This document shows positions 25,159 to 39,400 of a DNA stretch of 64,000 bases, one piece after another. The stretch's first letter is position 1; the number at the start of each line of letters is the position of its first letter. The notes under the pieces were generated by a model. It made no database searches. It saw only the letters and a program-made list of their open reading frames with translations, and was not told where the DNA came from. Source of the DNA: Echiichthys vipera (lineage: Eukaryota > Chordata > Actinopteri > Perciformes > Trachinidae); contig OY829663.1 in NCBI GenBank assembly GCA_963691815.1, forward strand, positions 4,798,023-4,862,022. Direction: 5' to 3'. A program made the translations under genes and the position numbers.

Positions 25159-28100
25159 AGATCCCAAGCGTGAAATTCAATGTTTGCACTTTCTGTGTAT
25201 ATTTTGTTTAACTTTAGAAAGTTACCAGCCACATTGGCTGGTTTTAGACCCCTGGTCTCGACAGCAATGGGTGTGTGTTTGAGAGAGTGAGAGAGAAAAG
25301 ACAGAGGGGGAGAGATGGTGGACTACTGCACGCAATGTTTCTGTACATTATTAATAACTTCCCGTTAACACAGACGCCGACTCGGCAATGTTGCGGCCAA
25401 TCCATCTGATAGTTGAGATGAGTTTGAGATTTCACTCAAAACCACTAATGCCAACCTCATGCTAGCGCCAGATGAAGAGTCAAGGGACCACCAAAGTCTT
25501 TATGATAGATTTTATGGGAACCATGAATGTGTATACCAAAGCGGTACGCTGACTGACCAACGTTGCAGCAAAGGATGGGATTAAGGGAGATTTGTGTACA
25601 CTACCATGCAGTAAGTCTTTATTTTTGCACTTATGGATGCTTCTGTATGTTTGCATGTGTCACTGTGACTGAGAGCCGAGAAGGGCGGATGAAGCGTGGG
25701 TGGGTGTCAATGATTCTGACATCATCACCGCCTGCCGTCTCGTCCTCTTCCAGTGCCCTGATACTGACAGGTCCTCTATTGTTCCAGCATTGCGTGGGCT
25801 CCCAAGGTTCCCATGTGTTAGAAATCATCCACCCACGTGCTATAGCAGACGGGGGCTCTAGACTATGAAACTGTATACGGAGAGTCTGTGGGCTACAGGA
25901 CGGGCCTGATGAAAGACAGTGTGACTGTAGAGAGAATAACAAACACCAGGCTCCTTGACACCGTACACTACGCACACACACGTACCTGCAGAGAGGCAAT
26001 GCAGGCACACACACCCACACAGATATCCATGAAGGTAGACAAATGCATCCACACATTGTCACGCTACAGAGCAGAGTTCAGGGCCAATGGGAGTTGGAGC
26101 GTAGGGGTGGGTGGAGAGATGGGTAGCAGGATAGATGGCTGGATGATGGTGGATTGGATAGATGAGGAGATTTAAAGAGTCCTGCTTCATGATGGTCTGA
26201 GCCCATTTCTGGCTCTGCACAAGGCGGGTTTGGATGCAGGCCAGGCTAAGTGTGCTGGCACAGGTGAACGCAGTCACACTCTTGGCGCACAGTCCCTCCA
26301 CAGATCATTAAAATACAGAGAGGACAGAACTGGGGAGTCTGTATATTTTCAAGTGGAGCTGGGCTCATTGTGTAGCTGCATCTGCATTTACTGAATTCAT
26401 CTGCAGACCTGGATGAAATAGTATTTGCAAATATTTGTGTAGATTTTTTTTCCTGCTCCAACACCATATGGTAGGGATATTTTGCACTATTTGAAAACGA
26501 ATGTAGCATCAACATGTGGTCACACACAACGTAACCGATGCTAACAGATGTTTTCTGCAACTTCAGACCAATTTTTAAATTTTCACAGCGCTGTCATTGA
26601 TTAAGAAACCAGCCACAATGTGTAGTTCAGTGCATTACAAAGCAGTGGGAAACTGGTTTTCCAAATTGCTCCCATGACTGAACGAAAGTCAGAAGCCTTT
26701 TATACTTCACCTCAAACACTTCAAAATAACACCTTGTTCAAACACAAACTGTGACCTGCTGGTGTTGCTGCTGCCATGCGCCCTTTTTAGATGGCATTAC
26801 CTCATACAGGCTCCTCATTGTTGGATCTTGGTCATCTTTTTTTTATGACAACACCTGTACTTGAATACCTCTGCCATCTTGCGTCTAAAACTTTGTATGG
26901 AAACCCAAATCCCTGGAATTTATTGGGGGCGATGAAGGTGTGGCCGATGCTCAGTAACGCTGCTATTTATTGATCAGCCAGCGAGTGTTAAACTTCTACC
27001 ATTTCATGCGAACACAAAAGGCTCTTTGGAAATCAAGTCCTGCTTCTGACATAATATATGAACAAGGTGAAAAACCCCATTCCATCATTACGATAGTAGT
27101 ATTAAGACCTACAGCCTCTGATTGCATATGCACATGTATATGCTCAGTATATATTGTAATGTTAGAAAGCAGGGATTTTCAAACTTTTTCACAGTTTTAA
27201 AAGGTACTTTTCCCACAAAGGAAAAGCAAAAATCCACAGACTTTTCTGAAAAAAAGCTCCTACTGCTGTTAAAGTGACACTAACATACATTAAATAAGCC
27301 ATCGAGACAGTTTTTTTTCCCGTGTAACTATTACCGTAGAAATCTGGGAGAGTCGCTAACAGTCGCTAACAGCTGGACATGGCTAACACTGATTAGCTCG
27401 GGGCAGCACGGTGAAGGCATTCAAACGTCTTTTTTAAACCACTAATCCTGCTCAAAATAACCGCAAACCTCTGCTGCAGCATGAGACGAGTCCCTACACT
27501 GAAAACAAAGCACCAACAACGTAGTTAGTGAACCCAGAGTTTAATAAAAGAGTGTTTTAAAGACTTACCTACCGGCCCCGGTACCAGCTCCTCTCATAGT
27601 AAATTCCATTCCAGTCGATTAGCAAATGCAATCCAAAAGAAAGGAGCCCATTGATGATTAATTTAGGTTTATTAGATTTATAAGGTAATATTAGAGAGTT
27701 TTGAAGACCATGGCAACATAATGATAGTATGTTATAAACAGGGATTGACATAGTTCCCCAAATATCCTGATAGTAAAGCTGCATTATGTGATTTTTTCTT
27801 GCCACTAGAATCGTAGAACAAGCGGACAACACAACTGCATATCGTCATAAAGTTGTCATGGTGAATGTGTTAGCAAATAGTTTATACATGTAGCAGACGC
27901 GGAGCAACATACAAATTCATTTGGAGTCGTTATTTTGCCCCCCCCCCAAAAAAAATACGAGTCCAATATTCACTCTCCTTTTAGCCCTGTTGGCCTTCAC
28001 CACTTGCTAAGGGAAATAGTTGAAGGCCAGAAAACCAAAACAATGACCGTTGTGGAAACAGCTCTAAAGCGCTCTGTAGAGCTTAGCGGGAACTACAGTT

Positions 28101-28168
28101 GGATGATAATTCTCTATAAGTTTGTGACTACAAGCCAGATTTTCTGTCGGGAGTCGTAATACTCTTGA
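25159..28168. other. No recognised gene
   Basis: Mixed intergenic DNA. At 27330-27900 there are transposon-like blocks without defined termini. No exon is recognised. Confidence 0.4.
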
Positions 28169-28189
28169 TCACTTAGTTCTATGACCTAC

Positions 28190-28487
28190 CTGGTTCTTGC
28201 ATCTGTGTTTTGGCCTCACAGTAGCCGTATTCTTCAGATGCCTTCGTGAAACCGGACTCCAGAAGCCAGACACAAATTGGATCCTTATAGCCAAGAGACA
28301 TGGGTGAATTTGTTGTCCTAAAGGCTGAACTGTCTGGCAGCCATGACACTTTTCTGACAGCAGTGTGATCTCGGTGCACTCTGGTAGCCCATTCGTTGAT
28401 GGATGATTCCTCTGCTGCCCGATGCCAGTGCCTCCAGGACCATTTCCCCAACGTTCCCTCAAGCTGGGGGCTGTTTGGACAGGGGAC
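28190..28487 (-). other. Exon-like interval in an unrecognised open frame
   Basis: The minus-strand frame 28816-28169 is 215 codons, the longest non-repetitive ORF in the window. Inside it, acceptor ACTTTGCAG|GTCC (28488|28487) with a pyrimidine tract, and donor AACCAG|GTAGGT (28190|28189), bound a 298-nt stretch open in two frames. I recognise neither translation. It may be an exon of an unknown gene, a transposon piece or chance. Confidence 0.2.
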
Positions 28488-29466
28488 CTGCAAAGTAGGA
28501 GGGTGAATGAGGACGTGGTCACAATGGCTGAATGAGCTTTTGTGCGTGTTGAAGAGGATTGCTGGTTACACCAGAGGGTTAGAGCTCCTAGGAGTGGGGT
28601 TGGTTTACCAAGAGGACAAAGTCTACTGTTCAACACAGAGAGTGAGAAGCTGTTGATGTGTCTGATTGATATGTTTTCCCATAGACACGTTTTACTGTAA
28701 TACCTGGTACATAATGCTGGTTTGTTGCAGTTCTGTGACATAAATAAGACTGAACTGGAGATCAGGTTTATGATCCTTCTGTCTGGATACGAGTAGCAGT
28801 TGTGAAATGTTTTCAAGCTAACCCTCAGAAAATGTCATCCAAAGTCCAAATTCTACTGTGAACTTGGAAATCTGAATCTTTTACATATAAACATCACACC
28901 ATTGACTTTTGGGAACATTTCAGATAGCTGCACACACACCGTAAAGTAGACCTTCGCCATTCAAAGGGGTCTCACCGCCGCAAAGGCCCTGCCCCCTGCC
29001 TGTCGACATACAGTCTCTGCTCCACACAGGGAGGGCGTTTAGACGTGTTATGACGACCGCCACTAGCTACACTAGATACATTTCCATGTTATTATATCAA
29101 TCCAAAAAAGCATTTTCTCCCGCTGTATATGTGTTTTGAACTTATAAACAGTCAGCTGGTGAAGGCGGGTGATCCAGGTAATCTGCGAGGGGGCCCACGT
29201 ATTTGCGTTACGGTGCTGAATGCACACCTTGTCTTGGCAGAACACAGGTAAAACAACAAATTGTGCAAAATGGGGGTAGCCTTGATACAATACATGACGG
29301 AAAAACTCTCCTAGTAGCACCAGTGCTATATGTGGAACAATTTCATCCAAAAGAATCATCCTGCTTTGGCGTCCAAGCTTCCCAAAGAAATCGTCATCAG
29401 AGGAATGAAAGCATTGGTCATTTGTTCAAACCCTGAAAACAACTTGGACTTTCATTTTCCTGACAA

Positions 29467-29480
29467 GCGCCCCCTGGTGG
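29467..29480 (-). promoter_or_regulatory. CTCF-like motif
   Basis: The minus strand reads CCACCAGGGGGCGC, a 14/14 match to CCASYAGRKGGCRS. Its orientation is opposite to that of the motif at 12369. Binding is not shown. Confidence 0.4.
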
Positions 29481-32117
29481 TTGTATGAATACTGGCAGTG
29501 CTGTCTCAGTCTGGAAGGCAGAAGGAATGTAACATTGCTGAATTTAGCGGGTTTCTCACAAAAAAATGACGACTGGAGTGTTTTTGGAGTCAATGTTTGT
29601 TGTCCCAAACCTAAGTCCTGGGAAAAGTTCTGGTTGTGAGATAACTTTAGCAGTAGTCCCTCTTGGTGTTGTAGGATCACATGACACAGTGGCCAACAAT
29701 CACGACCAAAGGAATGGCTGTAAAGTATGTTTCTCACCCAAAACCATTTATATGATCAGAATTTGATCCATTCCAATAAAAAGTCTACAAGATGATGAAT
29801 GACTTCATGACTCATAACATGCATGCCCTCAACTGGCTTGGCCAGACAATACAAGTTCTGCCGCATTCCAAGATGGTGCCCTATTTATTTTTATGAAAGT
29901 GCTCTGGCTTCTGCCTCAAAGGCAAAAAGACCTTTTTGACATCTGCACGTAGTAAGCAACTTTTATGGGTATCTTGGAATGCAGCATCCAGTTTTCTCAA
30001 TAAAGTCATGCCCCAAACAGCCAATACACTCTACGGACGTTAGCTGTAGCTAGCTAAACCTCAGAGCGGGTCATGTGTCCTATTGTTAGTTTGCTTTTTA
30101 AACTATGAATTAGTATGTTCAGTTGAACGTAAGCGCTCATATAAGTAGCTATTTGGAAAGCACTGTCACTAACAGAGACCTGTTTTTGTTCAGACTTAAA
30201 GGTGTCAGAAACACGCATGCAGACTTTGCGATGTATGATTGTTTTTCTCTGGTTTTGTTGATGTCTTTGAAGCAGACAGTGAAGCCTTGCATGCTGTGTG
30301 TACTTGCTGTGTGCTTTCTGGTGAACAAGGCCCTCTATGTTCACTTTGCTCAGCAAACAGTGTGATTGAGTGGTCCTCTGTGTGATGATTTGCAGAGTCA
30401 AACTGCTGCTGGATTTCCTGGCTCCACACCAGGCAGGACACAGCAGGTCAGAAGTACCAACCAGAGGGAGCCATAGACCAGAGTCCCATGGCATGAGGTT
30501 CTGGTATCCACTTCGCTTAAGACCTAACATCCAAAGGAGCCTTTGCAGGAAGTCTCAGATAATTTAATGTTGTGCAGCTCCTCAACTTTGGCCTGTCTTG
30601 ACTGATTGTGCAATGGAAATAGAAGATTTATAACTCCTGCAGGAGTCGCTAATCACCGGAGACGAGAGGCTTAGGGGGGGGAGGGAGGATGAGCAGAGGT
30701 GGGCTGCATGACTGTCCAGTGCTGAGTACCTCTGACTGACTTCACTCAGACCTACCCGCCAGGCTTGTTCACTCACCCACAGGTACACAGACTGACACAC
30801 AAGCTCTCACACACATGCAAACATGCAAACACGCGCTCCTTGTATGCCTCCTTCAACACAACGGCCGTCTTGGGAGGATGTGCGGAAGACGTTGCATATT
30901 TCCGCCTCCCTTTCTTGTATGTGCGAGCGGCTGGAAGCAGACTCACAGAACAGAGCGGCTAAAACAGAGAAATGGATTTGCAGGTGGCCTAAAATAACAA
31001 TAAGGATGAAAAGAAAGAGGGGATGTGTGTGTCCACTGCTCCTAGCAACTGGATGAAGGATCACAGAGAGGAGGGTAGAGCAGACGGCCAGGAAGACAGG
31101 GGAGCAGTCTTGTTACATTAAGTTGCTCCTGGGGCCATTTCACTTGACAAAATCCAGCGTACGTTTGTCTTTCGCAGCCAACGGTGAGGTGAGACAGACA
31201 TGTTCAGGAAAGATTTAAAGAGACGAGGATTAACAAGAGGCAGAGTCTAGACTTTCCTGTTGAGCGTTACCAAGGTCAGGTCTGATAAGTAAAAAAAACT
31301 TTTTCTAAAGCCTCCTAAACGCAAGTTCGGTAAAATACATACCCGCAAACACACACTGACTCACACACATCAACCCTCCCCTTCCTCCTCCAGACACCCT
31401 CACTATATTATCCCATAATGATGTTATTTTAGCTCTCACTATCTCCCGTTTTCACAGCAGTGTCCTTCCATATCAGCCCGTCAGTCTTTGATGTGAACAA
31501 CGAGCCGCCGTCTCCAAAACACAATAACATTGTGCAGAGCGCAAAAGGGCCCCAGTAGGAGAAGGACATGCTTTAATTTCTACAGTGGCCTCTTGTAGAG
31601 CTGACCTTCACACCTCCGGCGATCCATCAAGATTTTTCCCGCCAAGGGCAGCTGGAGCCGAAGCAGAGCACTGGATTTTTCAAAATAAATGTACGGGGGT
31701 AGAGCAGGTGAGGGTGCACGACAGACATGAAAGGATCTAGTAAAGCCGATGAAACTTGCAACATCACCTCGATTTTCTCTTTCCTGTGCCATACAAAACA
31801 TTTAAAAGGCAACTTGAACTGTACTACACCTTTGAATTTTCTATTTACAGTATAAAAATTTCTTTTAACGAATGATTTCTTGTTGAAATAATGTACTTGG
31901 GATAATTCTAAGACCTGGGAACAGGCAGGGTCATGACACTGCCTAGGATGGTGCAACCTGAGCCACCGGGAGCCGCCCACTTTGAGCTGCAACAGGTGAC
32001 GTCACCTAGACTACAAACCTATCTTATACAGTCTGTTTCTGACTAGCAAAGGGAGGTTGGGCATGCCCTAAATGCACTTTAGACCATGCTAGAAAACCAG
32101 GGCCCTTAATGGTTAAA

Positions 32118-32136
32118 CCCCCCCCCCCCCCCCCCC
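32118..32136. repeat. Poly(C) homopolymer, 19 nt
   Basis: Nineteen consecutive C followed by six T. Confidence 0.95.
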
Positions 32137-35100
32137 TTTTTTGCTTATTATGCATTTAGGTGATTTATATAGTGAAATCAATCATAGTAATAACCCGCAT
32201 ATAGACCCTGGTTTCAAATACAATATGTTTGAATAGTTTGAGGTCAACTGTAGACAGGAGGCTCGCCACATTTTTCGTTTATACTGTTCCATCCAGATGA
32301 ATGAGTCACAAGTGGAAATGTTTTAAAAATGGAAACGGGGTAGCACAGCTGCTCATGTAAGTGCCCACAAATGCAACATTTTTAGCGATGTGCTGGTGAC
32401 GTGGTCCGCTTCAGAGAGAGAGGCTGCTCGCCTAAATCGAGCATTTGGCTGAAGTCTCTGGTAATCGGTGCTTTTAGTGGCAATACCTTCCGTATGCTGA
32501 AAGCCTGTTTTGAAGAATATCCTTGTTGAGTGCTGAGGGTGAAGTCACTGACTGCTTCCAACCTCTGACGAATGCTTTCTTATTGCTCTTTGCCCACAGA
32601 GAAGGTTGTATTCAAAGGAGAGGAGTTATTTCAAGAATGTTTCTGGGAGCTCAGTCTGCGTTTATAATCACGGCTCGGGAGATATAACAGGGACTACACA
32701 TGCATCCGTATTTTTGGTGGCTGCCGCAAAAATGGGTCCAACCTCAACTCGTACTTCTATTTCTAAATCAATTCATCCTAAATCAATAAAAAAACAGAAC
32801 GAGGTGTTCACAGCTATTGGTGGGGTAGGGAAAGTGAAAGGGAAACCTACCTTCTCCTGGGTGTTTTGGCATGGTCCAACATCCCACAATCACAATACCA
32901 CTAATTAAATCTAATCCATAAATTTGGCCACCCCAGTGCCTTTAAAAGGAACCTCTATGGTGGAAGAACAACATTCCAGTTTCATTAGTTTACACTGCTG
33001 ATATTAATACTATCATTACAGTTGGACATGGTTTATTTTGACTACTATTACCACTAATACAATAATAGACCCTAATAGAGGCTGAGCAAGGGGGGAAACG
33101 GGCACAGGAACGACTTGGAGTTATTCCACTTCCAGCAGCTGCGGCAGGGGCCCAGAGAGGTCAGACGTACAGTAACACTTGACCCGGACTCTGTGTGTGT
33201 GCGTGGAACAACCATCCCACCCTCCCGCCAACTGCAGTCCCTGCAGACCAGGAGAAAGGGCAGTAACCTCTGAAGGCTTTGTTTGGTTGGCCGGAGTCTG
33301 AGCATAGGCCCACCATTGTAAGTCTGGGGACTCCTATGCTCAAGCTCTTGTTTTCTTTGGGAAGCAGGAAATTGGATGACTGGCTACCTGCTACAACAAC
33401 ATCCTGTACTTGAGAAGCCGTCTTTTCACCCATACCCACCTATTATTTCCCTTTTCCATCATACGCAAGTGGTCAGCCAGCAAGGCTTTTTCTTTTTTTT
33501 CTTCTTCTTCTGGTCCTGGGGGCCCCGTGCGTGGGTTTGTCTAGGTTCCACTCAGGTTGAGATCAAATTGGCCCCATCCAGATGCTTCCGTTGAAAATAG
33601 CATAAGGGGGCCAAATACTTTAGCTTTTTGGAGCCCGACTCCACCTTGTCAGGTTAATGGCCCTTTGTGAGTCGACTGGAATGACAGTGATGGTGTGCAA
33701 AAATGAATGTTCCTATTCAAACGTACACACACACAGACACACTCAGAACTACTTATAGCTCTGTCAGTGCTTGTCAGGTCACCTCAGAGCAATCAGGGTG
33801 AGCTGCGTGGGTCTGCAGGAGACCACTCGCCATTATGAAAACATTCTTCAGGATTATGGAGCAACAGGCAGGATATACGTAGTTGGCCGTTGATGAGAGC
33901 TGATTCTCATCTGACCTAAGGGATATTCGACCTCCATGTGAGATATTAATGTAGATAATCACGGCATCATCGGAGGGATTTTGCGTAAAGCTCGGTCTGT
34001 CGCAGGAGCTCTGACTGGCCCCCCGTATTACACACTGGGGCTGTGTAATCCCTCCTGAAAGGATTTTGTCACTGTGACCCACAGGCAGGAAGATTTCACT
34101 CAAGTGTGTGACCTGAGACAAAGTAACCGATGCCCCCTTCCCCTGCAGGTGCACACACATAAATGGCATCATGTTTATCTCCAATATTTGTTTGGACGGG
34201 GCTGTTGTAGCAAGTGACGTATGAAGCTCTCTCGTGTCATTTCCAGTCGACCAAGGAAACTGTAGCTATAGCGTCTGTCATGGGCAGTTACCTTAAGGCA
34301 GTACTAATTGATTTTTTTGGCCACTTGTCTCGGTAGCGGAACGAGCTGAACAGCCTGTGCATAAAGTTGCCTGATCACACATCCAGCAGGTACGGAGCAA
34401 CATTATCGTTCATTTAGTCGTGTTTTGGGTCCATTATTCTTTGTTTTAAGCTCTGTTTAAGTCTTCACTAACTCCTGAGGGATATATTTGTCCCTTTAGC
34501 TGTTACATGCTCCACTATGATCCCCAGCTAATGTCTTACTGAGTCCATCTGCTGTTTGGTGCTGAGCAGGTAGCGTTCAGTGGGTTTATCCAACGGCCTT
34601 CAATAAAAATAGCTTCCAGTATACCTACATCAATCTCATCCCTTATTCCCTACATTTTTCTGTCTCTAGCACAGGAACATAATATCACCATTCTGAAATA
34701 AATTGTGCACCCCAAAACAATATAAATGATAGTACTCACCTCCTAAGGCTCTTTATAGTCCCAGAACGAGTTTTCTAATAAATGGCGGTAAGCAGAGCGG
34801 AGCGCCCAACAAATGAAAGCATTTCAGTGCAAACAGCTGAACAAAAGACACCAAAAAAGGTTCTAATATGTCCGTCTGTGGAGTATTACGTGAGTTTCTT
34901 GTATCCATTTGTGCGCTCATTCAAATACAAACAATTATATTTGCGTGATTACCCTCCTGTGAAGGAATTTGGTGCACAGACACTTGTACAACAAATTGTT
35001 AGTACAATATATATATATAGTTTTTGCGTGAACTATTCCTTAAATTTTGTCTACAAGGCGCCGATTGGTTGGTTGTTGTTCTAACCAGGGAAACAGCCAA

Positions 35101-35329
35101 CCATGACCGGACCGGTTTGACTTGCTCATACCCAGAGATACGGGCACCTAGTCTCTAGAAGCAGCTGCCAACATCAAAAGCAAATGGGAGCAAACTTCTC
35201 ATTTTCTCAGCACTTGTAACGTCTGACCAACAGATGAACGTGATGAAACCATCAGCCAAGAATACACACAGTACCTATTGTCCAATCATAACTCAATTCT
35301 TGAGGGTGGAAGAAATTATCAAGATTTTT

Positions 35330-35987
35330 TTTTCCAATTTTGCAGCAGATGCTTTATTCTATTTGCACAGGCAACATCTGTGTTTTATCAATAACATTCA
35401 ACATGTATAAAAAGAATAGTAAAAAAAACAAACTTGACAGATTTAAAAAAAAAAAAAAAAAACTATATTCTAGGAAAAGAAAACTGACAAAATGAAAAAA
35501 AAAATCATCTGATTCGGAGGCACTTATGGCTTGGCAACACTTGTGCAGTCTGAGTTTTCCCAGGTGGTTGTAGTCAAGCGTCAAAGGCCATGATTGGAAC
35601 CAAAGGGGATGCACTCAAACACAATCACATCACGGTCTGACATGTCATCACTGGCCTCGAAGCTTCTGTCTGGACTGTCACTGATCTACAATGACCACAA
35701 GTATCATCTCTAATATTTAAAACACAGTCAATGCGACAAGAGGGGGCCTCTTGAACAGAGTATTTATCAATATTGTATCAAAATGCAGTTCATTATGGAC
35801 ATAAATCAACTATTTACAACAGCAAAGACAATGCTCTGGGATTTCTTCTTGGGAATTAAAAAGAGTCTCGTTTGATTCCTGCAGCTCTCCAAGGAAATTA
35901 GTGAAGGCTTCATTGCGCTGCATTGGTGTCCGGTGGACTCCCAAGTCTCTTGTGTCATCTCCTTTTTTTTTTTTTAAGGCCGTTTGT
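35330..35987 (-). other. meox1: meox1 3' untranslated region
   Basis: Inferred from the stop codon to just past the first strong AATAAA. It is AT-rich, with one A/T homopolymer of 17 nt near 35446-35462 that reads as poly(U) in the mRNA, and two further T-rich tracts. The length would be about 650 nt. The open frame at 35614-35354 lies wholly inside this region and shows no protein similarity that I recognise. Confidence 0.6.
35353..35358 (-). terminator. meox1: Polyadenylation signal AATAAA, meox1
   Basis: Minus-strand AATAAA, about 630 nt after the stop codon, in the context ATAGAATAAAGC. A poly(A) site would be expected 10-30 nt further on, near 35325-35343. It is the first canonical hexamer I see downstream of exon 3. 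Use of the site is inferred. Confidence 0.6.
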
Positions 35988-36110
35988 TCATTCTGAGCTG
36001 GGAGAGGCCGCCGAGTCTATGTCGTCATTTTCCAGGTCGTTGGGCGAAGACGACTGTCCTCCCTTCACTCTCTTCCATTTCATCCTCCTGTTCTGAAACC
36101 ACACTTTCAC
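35988..36110 (-). CDS. meox1: meox1 exon 3 (recognition helix and C-terminus)
   Basis: Acceptor TGTACAACAG|GTGAAAG (36111|36110), then 40 codons and TGA at 35990-35988. It encodes the DNA-recognition helix (VKVWFQNRRMKWKR), the VKGGQ linker and an acidic/serine tail ending ASPSSE. The frame joins exon 2 without a shift. It was found by following the homeobox across the intron, because the exon is too short to stand out as an ORF. Confidence 0.95.
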   Translation of the reverse strand: MKVWFQNRRMKWKRVKGGQSSSPNDLENDDIDSAASPSSE

Positions 36111-36336
36111 CTGTTGTACAGAAAATAAAGCAGATGCTACATTAAAAGTGCGTTCTTGTTCGCTGATACAATATTATCATTAAAAGTCATGATGTCATCT
36201 GCATACGTGGACAAATCTGTTGAGGAAAATTTGCCGCAGACGTGGAAAAAACTGCCTCTTGGTGTTTGGATTAATGCTTTTATTGTCACTGCAGCTCCTG
36301 AAACGGTACATTAACGTTCCACAAATGCATGCATGT

Positions 36337-36388
<52 letters not shown>

Positions 36389-36392
36389 ACGT

Positions 36393-36435
<43 letters not shown>

Positions 36436-39400
36436 CACGTGCACCTGCTGCACAGCTAATTAAAGAAGTGATAAAAAGTAGTGGCCTAACAGAAGCTACT
36501 ATTTGTATTTGTTCTGCCTTTGCAATAATATCATTTAATTGTTAATGTTGTTGATAATTTGATTAGTAAAATCAACAGAATTTGAAACTATTCATACGAT
36601 CTATTTATTTATTTTTCTCTGTATTTGTAATTTAACCCTGTCGTTGTAAATGATGGTCACCAATAATGATTTCTGATTTTAAATAAATTATTATTTTTAA
36701 ATGCCCCAAAATCAATAAATATTTTCTGGTTTTCTATGATGGTAAATTGAATATCTTTGGGTCCGGGAATGTTGTGGTCAGACAAAACACACAATCTGAA
36801 GAAAACACTTTGGATTCTGAAAATTGAGATTTTTCCCCACTATTTTACGACATTTTATAAGATAAGAACGAGCTTTAATGATCCCCAGAGGCAAACTTCA
36901 GTTGTTGTTGCAGCAGCACAGAAATAAGTACAGAAAAAAAAATGTCTAGAGGAAATAAAAAAAAGTCTGAATGCAAAAAATAATAAAGTAAAAAAATAAA
37001 CAAGAGGTAGGCTTTACAAAAATATGAATAAAAGTAAAAACACAAACTATACAAGCGCAATTAATAATAACAATAATCATGATGTGAAGCCCTACTTTAA
37101 TAAAACAACACTTAATACTACAAATCATCTAAGTACATAAAAATATAAGTATCTCTTGATCACACTCACACGGACACAGTGCAGGATGTATTTTGGTTTC
37201 ACCGAATTTGAACTTGTAACAGGATCACTGTGGCTTTTCTCTCTATTTTGCAATTTTTAGCAGAATTTACGACACGGTCAGCATAAAGATAGACAAATAA
37301 TCCCCCACAAATCTCCCAGTGCGGTACAGGAATTGGCTCAAGTTTGCGTTGGCCTTGCGAGCAGCGTGAATTGTCAGTACAAAGCTCTCAGTTCTGGCTC
37401 GAAAATCTCTGCGAATGCAGGCAGAGAGTATCGCGTAGACAGTGGGTCAGAGGAGTCAACTACCAGGATGTCAGCCTACACAGGATGTGAGTTTACGGCG
37501 TGGATAGTGCTCGTCTGTATCGCCGCGCTGCTCTGAAATGATATCATGCTTCAACTGTCGGGCCAAGAATAGCAGCAAAAACATACGCTTCCTGAAATTA
37601 CAGGGAAAACACGTCAGAACAACAACCTGAGAGGTGAACGCTCGTTACATCTGTGATTGATAACGCTCACTTAAGGCTTTATAAAGTAAATACTTTTTAT
37701 AAACGGGGACCGATGCATGAAACTGTAGTTTACAACACCCAGACGAGCCAGTCCAAATAAATATGATGCATTAATTTAATACTGATATGATGTCAAATCT
37801 GGTGCTTTAGCCACTTTACCTGAGAATTCATTTGTATTTTATAGGGTTGACAAAATTAAGCTGGTGATATTTATATGAGATGTTTCTTCTTGACAACAAA
37901 TCCCATCAAACGAGAACAATTAGTGTGTTTTACCCAACCCCACAGCTGCCCTGAGCCGTCTGCAGCATTTATCTATTTGTTCCTAAAGACTTAAATCTTT
38001 ATCTTAGGGTTAATAATGTTTGATTTAAATATAAAAAAGCTGCAGTCATTTCCTAAATATAGTTTTGAGCAAACATTAGTGAAACAGGAGTTATTAATCT
38101 GTGTGTTGGGGACTACTTGCAGCTGCGGATTAATCCACATTTGGTGCTCTAGCGTGGATTTACAGCAGTGAGATGGGAAAAGGAGCACCAAGGTTCACCA
38201 CAGTGAAGGAGCATGTCACCCAGTGCAACAGTGAGGCTAGTCGATGTGTTTGTAGTTAGTGTAGTAGTTAGTATGTTGTGAATAGTTTACGGAGCTCTGC
38301 GGCACAGAGGACGAACACGTATCAGGCTCTGGATGCACAGGTTGTTAACAGGTTGTTAGCATGATGAGTTTCCTGTTGGTTTTTTTTTGTCATGGGATTT
38401 GTTGGCAGATGGAAAACATGCTTCAAAGATTATTTTTGGTGCATTTTTGTATTTTTTTGACAGAGGAAAGTGCAAAACTGCGGAGAAGAGAGAGAGGGGT
38501 ATAACATGCAGAAGGTCTCAAGGTCGAAATCAAACGCGGGACGTGGTTATAAAGCACAAGGCTACAAAGGCGCTCCCAGTCTTATCTTTTAAGCTTACAG
38601 TAAAAAACTGCTGGATTATGCAGTGACATCAAGCTACAAGCTACAAACAAAAACTATCTCAGGACACTTTACAGAGTAGGTAAAGACCACACTCTGCGAC
38701 TTATTTATTATTTACAGAGACCCAACAATTCCCCCGTAGAGTACGGTGGCAACGCAAACCTTCACTATAACAGACAGGAACGTCAGACAGACCCAGCTCT
38801 GTGGAGGACGGACGTCTGTCTGCACCGGAGAGAGGGAGTGAAGGAGAGAGAAAGAGAGAGAGAAAAGACGGACAGATGGACAGAGAGAGACAGACAGACA
38901 CACTTCCAGAGATGCAAGCAAGCAAAGCGAAACAGTAACTATAATAATATTTGTAGTAATGTGAATATGACGTATATGTTAAGACAGTTAATACAACAGA
39001 ATATTCTCTTTTCATTCATTCGCGAAAACATTTTTAGAGAATTCTCACAGCACAGCGAGTTCATGCCGAGTGCCGGTTCTTTAAGATGACTGTAGCGGCT
39101 GAAGGAATCTCAGGTCAGGGAAGTTTTAGGTGACCTCTGCACATCCCACTCAGCATTCCCCGCTGCAACTCTGGGATCCAAATGAATCTGCTCCCACATA
39201 CTGCAGCCCCTCCGTCTGAGCTCCTCTGCTCATCACGGCTGATTGAAAGGACGGCGAATGGCCAAAGCATGTAGGATGAGTTGGAAAAAGCCGACGAGTT
39301 GCAGTGGGAGCTCCGAGCGAAGATGGAACCCGGCTGTGAGCGTGTCTGTCTGTACAAGTGTGTGTGTGCGTGTGTGTGTGTGTGTTCCAGAGGTCTGGGA

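Larger units (their letters stand above)
28817..35329. other. No recognised gene downstream of meox1
   Basis: Contents seen: a CTCF-like motif (29467-29480), an inverted pair GCCGCATTCCAAGAT / ATCTTGGAATGCAGC (29869-29883, 29972-29986), a 19-C homopolymer (32118-32136), a 17-bp poly(T)-type tract near 33490 and an AT-rich block (34680-35060). I looked for ETV4 ETS-domain motifs on the minus strand and found none. Confidence 0.45.
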
